A DNA stretch of 64,000 nucleotides from Clostridium sp. E02 (GTDB lineage Bacteria; Bacillota; Clostridia; Lachnospirales; Lachnospiraceae): NCBI RefSeq assembly GCF_003833015.1, contig NZ_RJLQ01000017.1:1-64000 (forward strand), given 5' to 3'. Made by a program: the position numbers and the translations under genes. Shown in pieces: positions 1-7,527 of the stretch. The notes below the pieces were generated by a model. It did no database searches and was not told the DNA's origin. It saw only the letters and a list, made by a program, of their open reading frames with translations. The stretch's first letter is position 1, and each line of letters opens with the position of its first letter.

Positions 1-10
1 TTTACAAGCA

Positions 11-86
11 GGTAACTGTAGTTTTATTAAAGTTACCCAAAAACTAATAGTACCTAGTTAAATCAAGCACCAGAAAACTGGTGCTT
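11..86. other. Two hairpins upstream of rqcH
   Basis: Two inverted repeats lie before the first gene: GGTAACT (11-17) with AGTTACC (31-37), and a perfect 9-bp stem AAGCACCAG (65-73) / CTGGTGCTT (78-86) with an AAAA loop. The second resembles the 3'-end hairpin of an upstream transcript, but no run of T follows it directly, so a terminator role is uncertain. The rqcH promoter lies further downstream, so these are probably not in its leader. Confidence 0.4.
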
Positions 87-139
87 ATGTTAAAACTTTT
101 TCGGGACATTTTCAAAAACGGTTGACAATAGTTTTAAAT

Positions 140-168
140 TTTACATAAATTTGTTTCTGTGATATACT
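140..168 (+). promoter_or_regulatory. Promoter of rqcH
   Basis: TTTACA (140-145), 17-base spacer, TATACT (163-168) is a good sigma-A type promoter. It is followed by a GGAGGA ribosome binding site at 194-199 and ATG at 208. A TTGACA at 122-127 has no good -10 at the right distance. Confidence 0.65.
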
Positions 169-207
169 GTTCCTATTATAGAGACCATTTATCGGAGGAA
201 TCAGACA

Positions 208-1950
208 ATGGCATTAGATGGAATAGTTATGGCAAATATTACAGCAGAAATGAAACTACGGCTGGAAGGTGGTAAAATAGCAAAAATCGCCCAGCCGGAA
301 AAAGATGAACTGCTGTTTACAATTAAAAATCAGAAAAACACGTGGAGGCTATTAATATCTGCAAGTGCCAGTCTCCCCTTACTTTATTTTACGGAAAACA
401 ATAAGCAAAGTCCTTTGACTGCTCCAAATTTTTGTATGCTATTAAGAAAACATATTGGAAATGGAAGGATCACCCGGATCAGCCAGCCCGGTCTGGAGCG
501 TATTATATGTATCGATGTGGAACACCTAGATGAATTAGGAGACAGAAGAACCAAGAAATTAAGAATAGAAATCATGGGAAAACATAGCAATATTATCTTC
601 TGTAATGACGATGATATGATTCTAGACAGTATCAAACATATCTCGGCGCAGATCAGTTCTATCCGGGAGGTATTACCTGGTAGAGCTTATTTTATACCCA
701 ATACAGTCGAAAAAAAAGATCCATTGACGATTACGGAAGATGAATTTATAGATATTATCGGAGGAACTGCTTCTCCTATACAGAAAGCACTTTATTTAAA
801 GATGACTGGAATCAGTCCCATTATAGCGCATGAGCTCTGTACGCTCGCGTCCCTTGATGGAGATCATTCTGCCAATGAATTAACTCGGTTGGAACTGGTT
901 CATCTATATGGGATGTTTACTTTGATGATGGAAGATGTGAAAAAGGGGAATTTCACTCCTAATATTATCTTTAAAAACGAGGAACCAGTTGAATTTTCAG
1001 CATTGCCTTTAACCTGTTTCCAGGGAGATGGGTATGCCGCAAAGAGTTTTGATTCCATTAGTTCTCTTTTGGAATTTTATTATGCATCCAAAAACGCCAT
1101 CACCCGAATTCGTCAGAAATCAGTGGATTTGCGCAAAATTGTTCAGATTGCATTGGATCGCAATTATAAAAAATACGACCTTCAAGAAAAACAGCTAAAA
1201 GATACAGAAAAAAAAGACAAGTTTAAAATATATGGAGAACTGCTAAATACGTATGGTTATGAATTAACTGGTGGCGAAAAGAAATTAACCTGTTTGAATT
1301 ATTACACCAATGAAGATATTACAATCCCCCTCAATGATCAGTTATCGGCAAAAGAGAACGCACAGAAATACTTTGATAAATACAACAAATCAAAACGTAC
1401 GTTTGAAGCTGTGACGGAGCAGCTTAAGGAAACCAAACAGGAAATCGACCATTTAGAATCGGTGAGTTCCTCTCTTGACATCGCACGGTTAGAAGAAGAT
1501 CTGGTACAAATTAAGGAAGAATTAATGGAATACGGCTATGTAAAACATCGGCGTAGCGGAGATAAAAAGCCTAAAATCACAAGCAAACCGTTTCATTACC
1601 TCACGTCCGACGGATTTCATATCTATGTAGGAAAGAACAATTATCAGAATGAAGAACTGACCTTTAAGATGGCAAATGGCAATGACTGGTGGTTTCATGC
1701 CAAAGGGATGCCAGGTTCTCATGTCATTGTGAAATCAGAAGGGAAGGATCTATCGGATGCTGCCTATGAAGAAGCCGGTGCACTGGCCGCTTATTATTCC
1801 AAAGGCAGGGAAAATGACAAAGTTGAAGTTGATTATATTCAGAGAAAACAGATTAAAAAAGTAGCTGGCGCCGCACCCGGATTTGTTATTTACCATACTA
1901 ATTTTTCTATGGTAGCGGAACCTAGTAATTCGTTAGAGGAAATCAAGTAG
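208..1950 (+). CDS. rqcH: RqcH / NFACT-family ribosome quality control protein
   Basis: At 580 aa this has the length and domain order of bacterial NEMF/Rqc2 homologues. An NFACT-N domain fills about the first 200 residues. A helical and coiled-coil middle follows (about 280-430). The C-terminal NFACT-R domain (about 450-560) includes the WWFHAKGMPGSHVIV segment. The family binds 60S-like large subunits with stalled peptidyl-tRNA and recruits tRNA-Ala to add C-terminal alanine tails that mark the chain for degradation. Bacillus RqcH uses an Asp-Arg pair at 97-98; here the same positions read Glu97-Arg98. Older annotation calls such proteins fibronectin-binding (FbpA), but there is no signal peptide. 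The gene stands alone, with its own promoter and a terminator behind it. Confidence 0.9.
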   Translation: MALDGIVMANITAEMKLRLEGGKIAKIAQPEKDELLFTIKNQKNTWRLLISASASLPLLYFTENNKQSPLTAPNFCMLLRKHIGNGRITRISQPGLERIICIDVEHLDELGDRRTKKLRIEIMGKHSNIIFCNDDDMILDSIKHISAQISSIREVLPGRAYFIPNTVEKKDPLTITEDEFIDIIGGTASPIQKALYLKMTGISPIIAHELCTLASLDGDHSANELTRLELVHLYGMFTLMMEDVKKGNFTPNIIFKNEEPVEFSALPLTCFQGDGYAAKSFDSISSLLEFYYASKNAITRIRQKSVDLRKIVQIALDRNYKKYDLQEKQLKDTEKKDKFKIYGELLNTYGYELTGGEKKLTCLNYYTNEDITIPLNDQLSAKENAQKYFDKYNKSKRTFEAVTEQLKETKQEIDHLESVSSSLDIARLEEDLVQIKEELMEYGYVKHRRSGDKKPKITSKPFHYLTSDGFHIYVGKNNYQNEELTFKMANGNDWWFHAKGMPGSHVIVKSEGKDLSDAAYEEAGALAAYYSKGRENDKVEVDYIQRKQIKKVAGAAPGFVIYHTNFSMVAEPSNSLEEIK

Positions 1951-1970
1951 CAATTTACCGATCTATAAAA

Positions 1971-2015
1971 AAACAGATGCACGTAGGACGAATCCTATCT
2001 TCTGCATCTGTTTTT
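1971..2015. terminator. Bidirectional terminator between rqcH and the agr1 small ORF
   Basis: ACAGATGC near 1973-1980 pairs with GCATCTGT at 2004-2011, with an inner TAGGA/TCCTA stem. T-rich sequence follows on the + strand and an A-run precedes it, so it can end both rqcH (+) and the agrB1-agrD1 transcript (-). Confidence 0.8.
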
Positions 2016-2040
2016 AAACAGTGACATTCCATAAAAAAGT

Positions 2041-2232
2041 TTAAAGTTCATCATAATTTATAAATGTTTTCCTCTCAGGAATTGTCGTAATCACCTCAAT
2101 AAAATATTCTTCTGGAATAATCTTTCTGCTTCTACGTTTTGATGTGATGCTTTTGTACGCAGATTCTTCTGATATTTTTTTCTCCAGCATTCGAATTCTA
2201 TATAATAAACGTTCTTTCAACCGTACTCTCAC
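2041..2232 (-). CDS. Small basic protein of unknown function, third gene of the agr1 operon
   Basis: This predicted 63-residue protein was not recognised. It starts with GTG, preceded by an AAAGGA ribosome binding site at a suitable distance, and begins 25 bases after the agrD1 stop, so translation is likely. The first half is rich in Arg/Lys and Leu with a heptad-like LKERLLYRIRMLEKKI stretch, suggesting one amphipathic or coiled-coil helix. The C-terminal half is more acidic. There is no signal peptide, membrane span or cysteine. Its place after agrB1 and agrD1, ahead of a shared terminator, suggests a part in peptide signalling, but this is position only. It lacks the SQELD motif of Spo0E-type phosphatases. 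Confidence 0.55.
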   Translation of the reverse strand: MRVRLKERLLYRIRMLEKKISEESAYKSITSKRRSRKIIPEEYFIEVITTIPERKTFINYDEL

Positions 2233-2257
2233 CTGTATTCCTTTATCAATTTGCGTG

Positions 2258-2407
2258 TTATTTATGTTCGTTTTTCAATCTGCTTTTTCTAATTACTGCA
2301 TCTGGGATCTTTCGCTCGTACATAGTAACCGGGATGCTCTTCCCAACTGAATTAAGTGAGACTCTCTCCAATGTTTTTTGCAAACTCTTCACAAATTTTT
2401 CTTTCAT
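2258..2407 (-). CDS. agrD: AgrD-like autoinducer peptide precursor, cysteine-less (agrD1)
   Basis: This 49-residue peptide lies 62 bases after agrB1 on the same strand. The start was set at the ATG at 2405-2407 because AAAGGAG sits 8 bases before it; an upstream in-frame ATG at 2455 has no comparable site. The layout is AgrD-like: a basic amphipathic N-terminal helix (about 1-18), a short central segment with SIPVTMY (24-30), and a charged C-terminal tail with ERKIPD matching the Pro-containing AgrB recognition tail. No cysteine is present. Aligned on the tail proline and tyrosine, the usual ring-forming Cys position is Ile25, with Ser24 next to it. A serine lactone, as in some staphylococci, or an atypical ring is possible. 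The family call rests on context plus layout. Confidence 0.65.
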   Translation of the reverse strand: MKEKFVKSLQKTLERVSLNSVGKSIPVTMYERKIPDAVIRKSRLKNEHK

Positions 2408-2469
2408 TGTAGTACTCCTTTCTTTTTTCGAATTCGTATTTTTCTGCTTCATCATAATGCTCTATTTTA

Positions 2470-3048
2470 TTATAGATTCCCCCAATTGTCCCCTCTGTTT
2501 AATCCTTGCTTTATAGGAAGTAACAGCACTACTTCTATAATTACTGGATAAACTAGCAGCTCTTTTAAGAAAGGAAACAAAAAAGCAACTACAACAAAAA
2601 CCGTTAAAATAACAAACGAATATAGCTTCTTCTTAATAATCTCTTGTTGGCTGAAATATTCTATGTTAATGGTCCTTGGCACACAAAATAAAATGACAAT
2701 TAAAGAGCAAATATAAATATAAGGGATATAAACCATACCAATCGGAACATACTCTCCTGCTAATAAAGATGTCCCCCATATCATAACCATACTGATTCCA
2801 CAACCAATTCCTGTTTTGGCATGAATGCCACCTGCCTGTAGCCTCAAACTACAAAAAGCAACCAATACAACAAAAGTTTCAAACCCTTTTCCTATTAAAA
2901 TTCCAATTAATTGGATCATTATGTATTTAAGAAGGTTGTCCAGCAATAACTCTATGCCGTATTGTATGATAGTATTTTCTTCTTGACTTTTGTGATTAAT
3001 GCGACTCATCCAATTGCATAAAACAAACGAAATTTTAGTAATACTCAT
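2470..3048 (-). CDS. agrB: AgrB-type accessory gene regulator membrane protease (agrB1)
   Basis: At 192 aa this is a typical AgrB: a polytopic membrane cysteine protease that cuts the C-terminal tail of AgrD and forms the thiolactone or lactone intermediate. The conserved core LRLQAGGIHAKTGIGC gives catalytic His76 and Cys83, seven residues apart as in staphylococcal AgrB (77/84). About five to six hydrophobic segments follow the cytoplasmic N-terminus. A GGTGGTG ribosome binding site precedes the ATG. agrD1 follows 62 bases downstream on the same strand, and the sensor kinase/LytTR pair starts divergently about 170 bases away, forming a complete agr quorum-sensing locus. Confidence 0.9.
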   Translation of the reverse strand: MSITKISFVLCNWMSRINHKSQEENTIIQYGIELLLDNLLKYIMIQLIGILIGKGFETFVVLVAFCSLRLQAGGIHAKTGIGCGISMVMIWGTSLLAGEYVPIGMVYIPYIYICSLIVILFCVPRTINIEYFSQQEIIKKKLYSFVILTVFVVVAFLFPFLKELLVYPVIIEVVLLLPIKQGLNRGDNWGNL

Positions 3049-3080
3049 TTTTTCACCACCATTATCTTAATATTACCATA

Positions 3081-3193
3081 ACTTTCCATTAAGAAATGTT
3101 TTTTTAATTTTCGTAGCAAATTTTATCTTAAGCGTAAAATATGTCTGATTTTTACACAATTTCCTTTACTTTCCAATTGGAACAAGGTAAAAT
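3081..3193. promoter_or_regulatory. Divergent agr1 control region with promoter, palindrome and direct repeat
   Basis: For the kinase gene, TTTACT (3165-3170), 17 bases, TAAAAT (3188-3193) forms a plausible promoter. Its spacer contains a perfect 12-base palindrome TTCCAATTGGAA (3171-3182). A direct repeat ACTTTCCAWT occurs at 3081-3090, toward agrB1, and at 3168-3177, at the kinase promoter. Repeats on both sides of a divergent agr promoter could be LytTR regulator sites, but they do not fit the staphylococcal AgrA consensus well. Confidence 0.45.
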
Positions 3194-3221
3194 AAAGGCA
3201 TTGATTAAAGAGGTGATATAC

Positions 3222-4532
3222 ATGACATATTTTATCTATTCATTAACAGGAAGTCTCTGTAGCTATTTTTCATGTGTCAATTTACTACCAAACAAACTAA
3301 TTTTCAAAAAGAAATTTTTAATTTTTCTATATATCTTTACGATCGCTTATTTTTTCAATCCAATTTTAGGGCAAGTCTGTTCTTTTATAATCAGTGGCGG
3401 ATTATTGCTTTTAATTTTTTGGTTTACTAAATTTGATATTTTTAGTTTGTCTTGTTATTTGTTTGGTTATTTATATTCTATTACTTTTAACTATGTTGGT
3501 ATGTGGCTTGCTGGTTATCTATTGAATATGAGTATGTCAGAATTACTTTCCCATAGCAACTTAACCATTATATTTTCTATTATCTACTGTATATTTTGCG
3601 GCATAACAACAAAATTACTTGGGTGGTTTATTCATGCAAAATTAAATATATCCAGGTACCTGAAAAACCGATACATGTTAAAAGCAATTTTTATTGACCT
3701 TTTTTTACTGGTTTTCTTTTTTGTGTTCAATTTTTCCTATGGCGAACGTTTGGGATATAACTATGGAGTCATTGCATTAAACGGGATTATGTTCCTTCTT
3801 TTATTTGTGATTACCTCTTATTTGATGTATTCCATTTATCAGATTACAGTGGGAGAACAAGCCTATAAGCATCGCATTATACAGTACGAGAATCTACAGT
3901 TATATACAGAACGTCTGGAGCATTCCTATCACACCATGCGCAAGTTTAAACACGATCACATCAATATACTAAGCACTATGTCAGGATTTATGTATGACAA
4001 TGATATGAAAAGCTTAATGGAGTACTATGGAGAGAAGGTATTACCCCTCAGCCATTCATTTGCAGAGTCAGATACCAAATTGGGGGCATTGTCGAACATC
4101 AGAGATACTGCATTAAAGAGCCTGCTATCATCTAAATTTATATACGCTATGGAAATAGGGATTCAACTTGAGATCGAATTAACCGAAAACATCGAAAAGG
4201 TTCCTATGGATTCCTTGGATTTATCAAGGATTGTAGGTATCTTTATTGACAATGCCATCGAGGCTTCCCTTGAAACAGAAGAAAAAGATTTAAGGTTTTG
4301 TATGTTTTACCGCGAAAATAATTTATATCTAATCATTCGAAACACGTCATTACCCCCTGCGCTTCCCATCTCCCAATTGTGCACCCATGGCATCTCTACA
4401 AAAGGTGAAAACCGGGGCGTGGGACTATATAACGTATCTGCTCTATTAGAAAACTACCAGCAGACTGAGTGGAATACTACATACGAACAACCTTACTTCA
4501 CGCAGGAATTAATTTTAGAAGAAGTTGTCTAA
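3222..4532 (+). CDS. agrC: AgrC-type sensor histidine kinase (agr1)
   Basis: This 436-residue kinase has about six hydrophobic segments in residues 1-205, which form the peptide-sensing part. The dimerisation/phosphoacceptor box FKHDHIN follows with His244, then a GHKL ATPase domain with N-box DNAIEAS and G-box NRGVGLYN. This is the HPK10/AgrC architecture that detects an extracellular cyclic peptide and phosphorylates a LytTR regulator. The start was placed at the ATG at 3222 because AAAGAGGTG is six bases before it and the hydrophobic N-terminus begins at once; the ATG 27 codons upstream has no good site and would overlap the promoter. The regulator gene follows after 11 bases. Confidence 0.88.
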   Translation: MTYFIYSLTGSLCSYFSCVNLLPNKLIFKKKFLIFLYIFTIAYFFNPILGQVCSFIISGGLLLLIFWFTKFDIFSLSCYLFGYLYSITFNYVGMWLAGYLLNMSMSELLSHSNLTIIFSIIYCIFCGITTKLLGWFIHAKLNISRYLKNRYMLKAIFIDLFLLVFFFVFNFSYGERLGYNYGVIALNGIMFLLLFVITSYLMYSIYQITVGEQAYKHRIIQYENLQLYTERLEHSYHTMRKFKHDHINILSTMSGFMYDNDMKSLMEYYGEKVLPLSHSFAESDTKLGALSNIRDTALKSLLSSKFIYAMEIGIQLEIELTENIEKVPMDSLDLSRIVGIFIDNAIEASLETEEKDLRFCMFYRENNLYLIIRNTSLPPALPISQLCTHGISTKGENRGVGLYNVSALLENYQQTEWNTTYEQPYFTQELILEEVV

Positions 4533-4543
4533 GAGGAGTAAGT

Positions 4544-5284
4544 ATGATACACATTTATCTATGCGAAGACGACGAACAGCAATTATTACACTGGAAAGAT
4601 ATTATTACTAAATACTTGCTCATGAATGCGACCGAAACAAAATTATACTGCGCCATTGCATCACCAAAAGAGCTGCTAACCATTCGAAAGAAATCCGATA
4701 CCATAGGACTTTATTTTTTGGATATTGATTTAAACGCAGCTATAAATGGAATCGAACTAGCACAGGAAATACGCAAATATGACCCGCGCGGTTATATTGT
4801 ATTTGTTACCACTCACAGTGAGATGGCCCTTCTAACCTTTCGTTATAAAGTAGAAGCAATGGATTTTATTGTAAAAGGTGATCCAAAGACCTTACCGGAG
4901 CAATTCTGTTCTTGCATAAAAAATGCAGAGAACAACTATAGATCCCAATTAGAGTCCAGAAATCATCTTCTGTCTATAAAGATCGATAAGACATCTCTGG
5001 TACTGGATCAAAATGATATTGTTGCATTTTCAACTGGAAGTGGCTGTCACAAAGTTATTATCCATACGAAAAATGGCATTCGTCAGATCACTGGCTCATT
5101 AAAAGAAATAAAAGCCGGTTTAAATTCAGCGTTCTGCCAATGCAGCCGTTCTGCTATCGTCAATCTAAAACATGTTGTGAAATATTCCAGAAATGAATCT
5201 CTTTTGCTTATGGACAACAAAGAAACCTACCCCGTATCCGTCCGGATGGCAGGAAATGTACAGAAAGCCCTAGATAATCTATAA
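4544..5284 (+). CDS. agrA: LytTR-family response regulator (agr1, AgrA-like)
   Basis: This 246-residue protein has an N-terminal receiver domain: acidic pocket CEDD at 7-10 and phosphoacceptor Asp60 in YFLDIDL. The conserved Lys lies near FIVKGD. A C-terminal LytTR DNA-binding domain spans about 150-246. A GAGGAG site at 4533-4538 before ATG 4544 fixes the start; longer in-frame versions reach back into the kinase gene. LytTR regulators bind paired 9-bp repeats upstream of -35 elements; the divergent region to agrB1 is the obvious target. A terminator follows directly. Confidence 0.88.
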   Translation: MIHIYLCEDDEQQLLHWKDIITKYLLMNATETKLYCAIASPKELLTIRKKSDTIGLYFLDIDLNAAINGIELAQEIRKYDPRGYIVFVTTHSEMALLTFRYKVEAMDFIVKGDPKTLPEQFCSCIKNAENNYRSQLESRNHLLSIKIDKTSLVLDQNDIVAFSTGSGCHKVIIHTKNGIRQITGSLKEIKAGLNSAFCQCSRSAIVNLKHVVKYSRNESLLLMDNKETYPVSVRMAGNVQKALDNL

Positions 5285-5291
5285 TACATTC

Positions 5292-5338
5292 AAAAAAGAC
5301 AGATGCGAAAGGTAATCCCCTTTTTCATCTGTCTTTTT
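5292..5338. terminator. Bidirectional terminator between agr1 regulator and ilvA
   Basis: A 13-bp stem AAAAAGACAGATG (5293-5305) / CATCTGTCTTTTT (5326-5338) is flanked by A on one side and T on the other. It serves the regulator (+) and the convergent core operon ending with ilvA (-). Confidence 0.85.
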
Positions 5339-5356
5339 ATTTCGTACTATGTTACA

Positions 5357-6580
5357 TTACTCTCCATAGGTTCCTTTGGATTTCACAAGCTTTGGACGAT
5401 AATTTTCTGCAGTAAGTGCAGCCATAATTTTATTTTTATGATCTGTCCCAAACGCCTCTAGAGTAATTCTAAGTTCCACTGCCGAATTCCGGTTAATGGT
5501 GATAAACTGGTTGTGCTCCAAACGAATAACATTCCCCTGTTCCTTTGCAAGAAGTGCAGATACTTTCGCAAGCTCACCCGGTTTGTCTGGAAGAAGAATA
5601 GACACTGTAAAGATACGGTCTCTCTGAATCAATCCTAATTGAACAATTGAAGACATCGTAATCACATCCATATTCCCGCCACTTAAAATAGATACGATTT
5701 TCTTGTTATCCACTTTCATGTGTTTCAATGCGGCAACCGTTAAAAGACCTGAATTTTCTACAACCATTTTGTGATTCTCAACCATATCCAAAAAAGCAAC
5801 AATTAGTTCAGAATCTTCGATTGTAATGATCTCATCCACATTCTCCTGGATGTAAGAAAACAGTTTATCCCCAGGACATTTAACAGCCGTTCCATCTGCA
5901 ATGGTATTGACATCAGGAAGAGAAACCACCTTTCCCTGTCGGATAGACTCCTGCATGCAGTTTGCTCCCGCTGGTTCCACACCTATGACTTTAATTTTAG
6001 GATTCAGCATCTTCGCAAGTGTTGAGACACCGGTGCAAAGACCGCCTCCTCCAATTGGAACCAGAATGTAATCAATCGTAGGGAGTTCTTTTATAATCTC
6101 CATTGCAATGGTGCCCTGACCCGTTGCGATATCTAAGTCATTAAACGGATGAACAAAGGTAAGGCTTCGTTCCTCTGCCAACTGATACGCATAATTACAC
6201 GCCTCGTCAAATACATCCCCTTTCAGAATTACCTCTGCTCCGTATCCTTTGGTTCGGTTCACCTTTATAAGTGGAGTTGTAGTCGGCATAACAATGGTTG
6301 CAGGAATTCCTGCCAGTTTAGCTGCGTATGCAACGCCCTGAGCATGATTTCCAGCAGAAGCAGTAATCAGCCCCTTTGCTTTTTCTTCTTCTGTAAGTGT
6401 ACTAATCTTATAGTAAGCTCCTCTTACCTTATAGGCACCAGTATACTGCATATTTTCCGGTTTAAAGTATACTTTATTTCCAGTCTGTGTGGAAAAATAC
6501 TCACTGTACACAAGCTTCGTTTCCAGAGTGACTTTACTTACGACTTCTGAAGCTTCTTCAAACTTATCCAATGTCAACAT
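5357..6580 (-). CDS. ilvA: Threonine ammonia-lyase (threonine dehydratase) with ACT domain
   Basis: This 407-residue PLP enzyme deaminates L-threonine to 2-oxobutanoate and ammonia, feeding isoleucine synthesis or threonine fermentation. The PLP lysine is Lys51 in TGAYKVRGA, the substrate loop is SAGNHAQG (75-82), and the phosphate-binding glycine loop is GGGG at 177-180. A single ACT domain occupies about 325-400, matching the 400-residue single-ACT class rather than the 510-residue two-domain biosynthetic type. It is last in the plsX-acpP-rnc-smc-ftsY run, three bases after ftsY, which is an unusual place for this gene. Whether it is biosynthetic or catabolic cannot be told from sequence alone. 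Confidence 0.92.
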   Translation of the reverse strand: MLTLDKFEEASEVVSKVTLETKLVYSEYFSTQTGNKVYFKPENMQYTGAYKVRGAYYKISTLTEEEKAKGLITASAGNHAQGVAYAAKLAGIPATIVMPTTTPLIKVNRTKGYGAEVILKGDVFDEACNYAYQLAEERSLTFVHPFNDLDIATGQGTIAMEIIKELPTIDYILVPIGGGGLCTGVSTLAKMLNPKIKVIGVEPAGANCMQESIRQGKVVSLPDVNTIADGTAVKCPGDKLFSYIQENVDEIITIEDSELIVAFLDMVENHKMVVENSGLLTVAALKHMKVDNKKIVSILSGGNMDVITMSSIVQLGLIQRDRIFTVSILLPDKPGELAKVSALLAKEQGNVIRLEHNQFITINRNSAVELRITLEAFGTDHKNKIMAALTAENYRPKLVKSKGTYGE

Positions 6581-6583
6581 ACT

Positions 6584-7525
6584 CTATACCTCCGTTTTAT
6601 CTTCTACGTGAAACAATGCATCTACGAACTCTTTTGCATTGAACTTTTGCAAGTCATCAATTTTTTCTCCAATTCCTATATATTTAACTGGGATTCCTAA
6701 TTCAGACTGAATTGCTACTGCAATTCCCCCTTTTGCAGTACCGTCAAGCTTTGTCAAAATTATTCCAGTAACGTCTGCTACCTCCATAAACTGCTTTGCC
6801 TGAACCAATGCATTCTGCCCCGTGGTTCCATCTAAAACCACCAAAGTTTCCCGATATGCATCTGGATATTCCTTATCAATAATCCGATTAATCTTTTTTA
6901 ATTCTTCCATTAAATTCTTTTTGTTATGCAAACGTCCTGCCGTATCACAGATCAACAAGTCCGCATTCCTTGATTTAGCCGCAGCGACTGCATCGAATAC
7001 CACAGCTGCAGGATCGGAACCTTCTTGTTGGGCAATAATATCCACTTTCGCTCGTATGGACCATTCGGTAAGCTGTTCAATTGCTGCTGCACGAAAGGTA
7101 TCCGCTGCTGCAACAATCACTTTCTTTCCTTCATCCTTCATCTGACCCGCCAATTTTCCCACAGAAGTGGTTTTCCCTACTCCATTCACACCAATTACTA
7201 GAAGTACGGACTTACGGTTTTCAAATTCATATGCATTCTCTCCAAGATCCATCTGTTCAATGATGCTATCCATCAAGAGCTGCTTACACTCGGAAGGGTC
7301 TTTGATATTCTTTTCTTTGATCTTCTTTCTTAAATCTTCCACAATGGACATGGTTGTTTGAATCCCCAAATCGCCCATAATAAGAATTTCTTCGATTTCT
7401 TCATAAAATTCATCGTCGATTGCTGAAAAACCACTGAAAATGGAATCCACTCCTGAGATAATATTGTCTCTCGTCTTTTGCAATCCAGCTACCAGTTTTC
7501 CGAAAAATCCTTTTTTTTCTCCCAT
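6584..7525 (-). CDS. ftsY: Signal recognition particle receptor FtsY
   Basis: FtsY is the SRP receptor GTPase that docks ribosome-nascent chain complexes at the membrane. At 313 aa it has the short acidic N-terminus usual in Firmicutes, a four-helix N domain (about 15-95) and the G domain. Visible motifs are GVNGVGKTT (P-loop, 112-120), DTFRAAA, DTAGRL and TKLDGTAKGG. The SMC gene ends 2 bases before the FtsY start region, so the two are translated from one message, and ilvA follows after 3 bases. The smc-ftsY pairing is conserved in Firmicutes. Confidence 0.97.
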   Translation of the reverse strand: MGEKKGFFGKLVAGLQKTRDNIISGVDSIFSGFSAIDDEFYEEIEEILIMGDLGIQTTMSIVEDLRKKIKEKNIKDPSECKQLLMDSIIEQMDLGENAYEFENRKSVLLVIGVNGVGKTTSVGKLAGQMKDEGKKVIVAAADTFRAAAIEQLTEWSIRAKVDIIAQQEGSDPAAVVFDAVAAAKSRNADLLICDTAGRLHNKKNLMEELKKINRIIDKEYPDAYRETLVVLDGTTGQNALVQAKQFMEVADVTGIILTKLDGTAKGGIAVAIQSELGIPVKYIGIGEKIDDLQKFNAKEFVDALFHVEDKTEV

Positions 7526-7527
7526 AG

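Noticed and set aside
42-59. AACTA-N8-TAGTT with a central AGTACC, resembling a FapR-type operator
   Set aside because: It is not a good palindromic match, lies at the end of an upstream transcript, and is not near a lipid gene.
103-112. DxD change in topB: DSGREGE instead of DxDREGE
   Set aside because: The DAGREGE/DSGREGE form is common among Firmicute topoisomerase III proteins, so it is not a defect.
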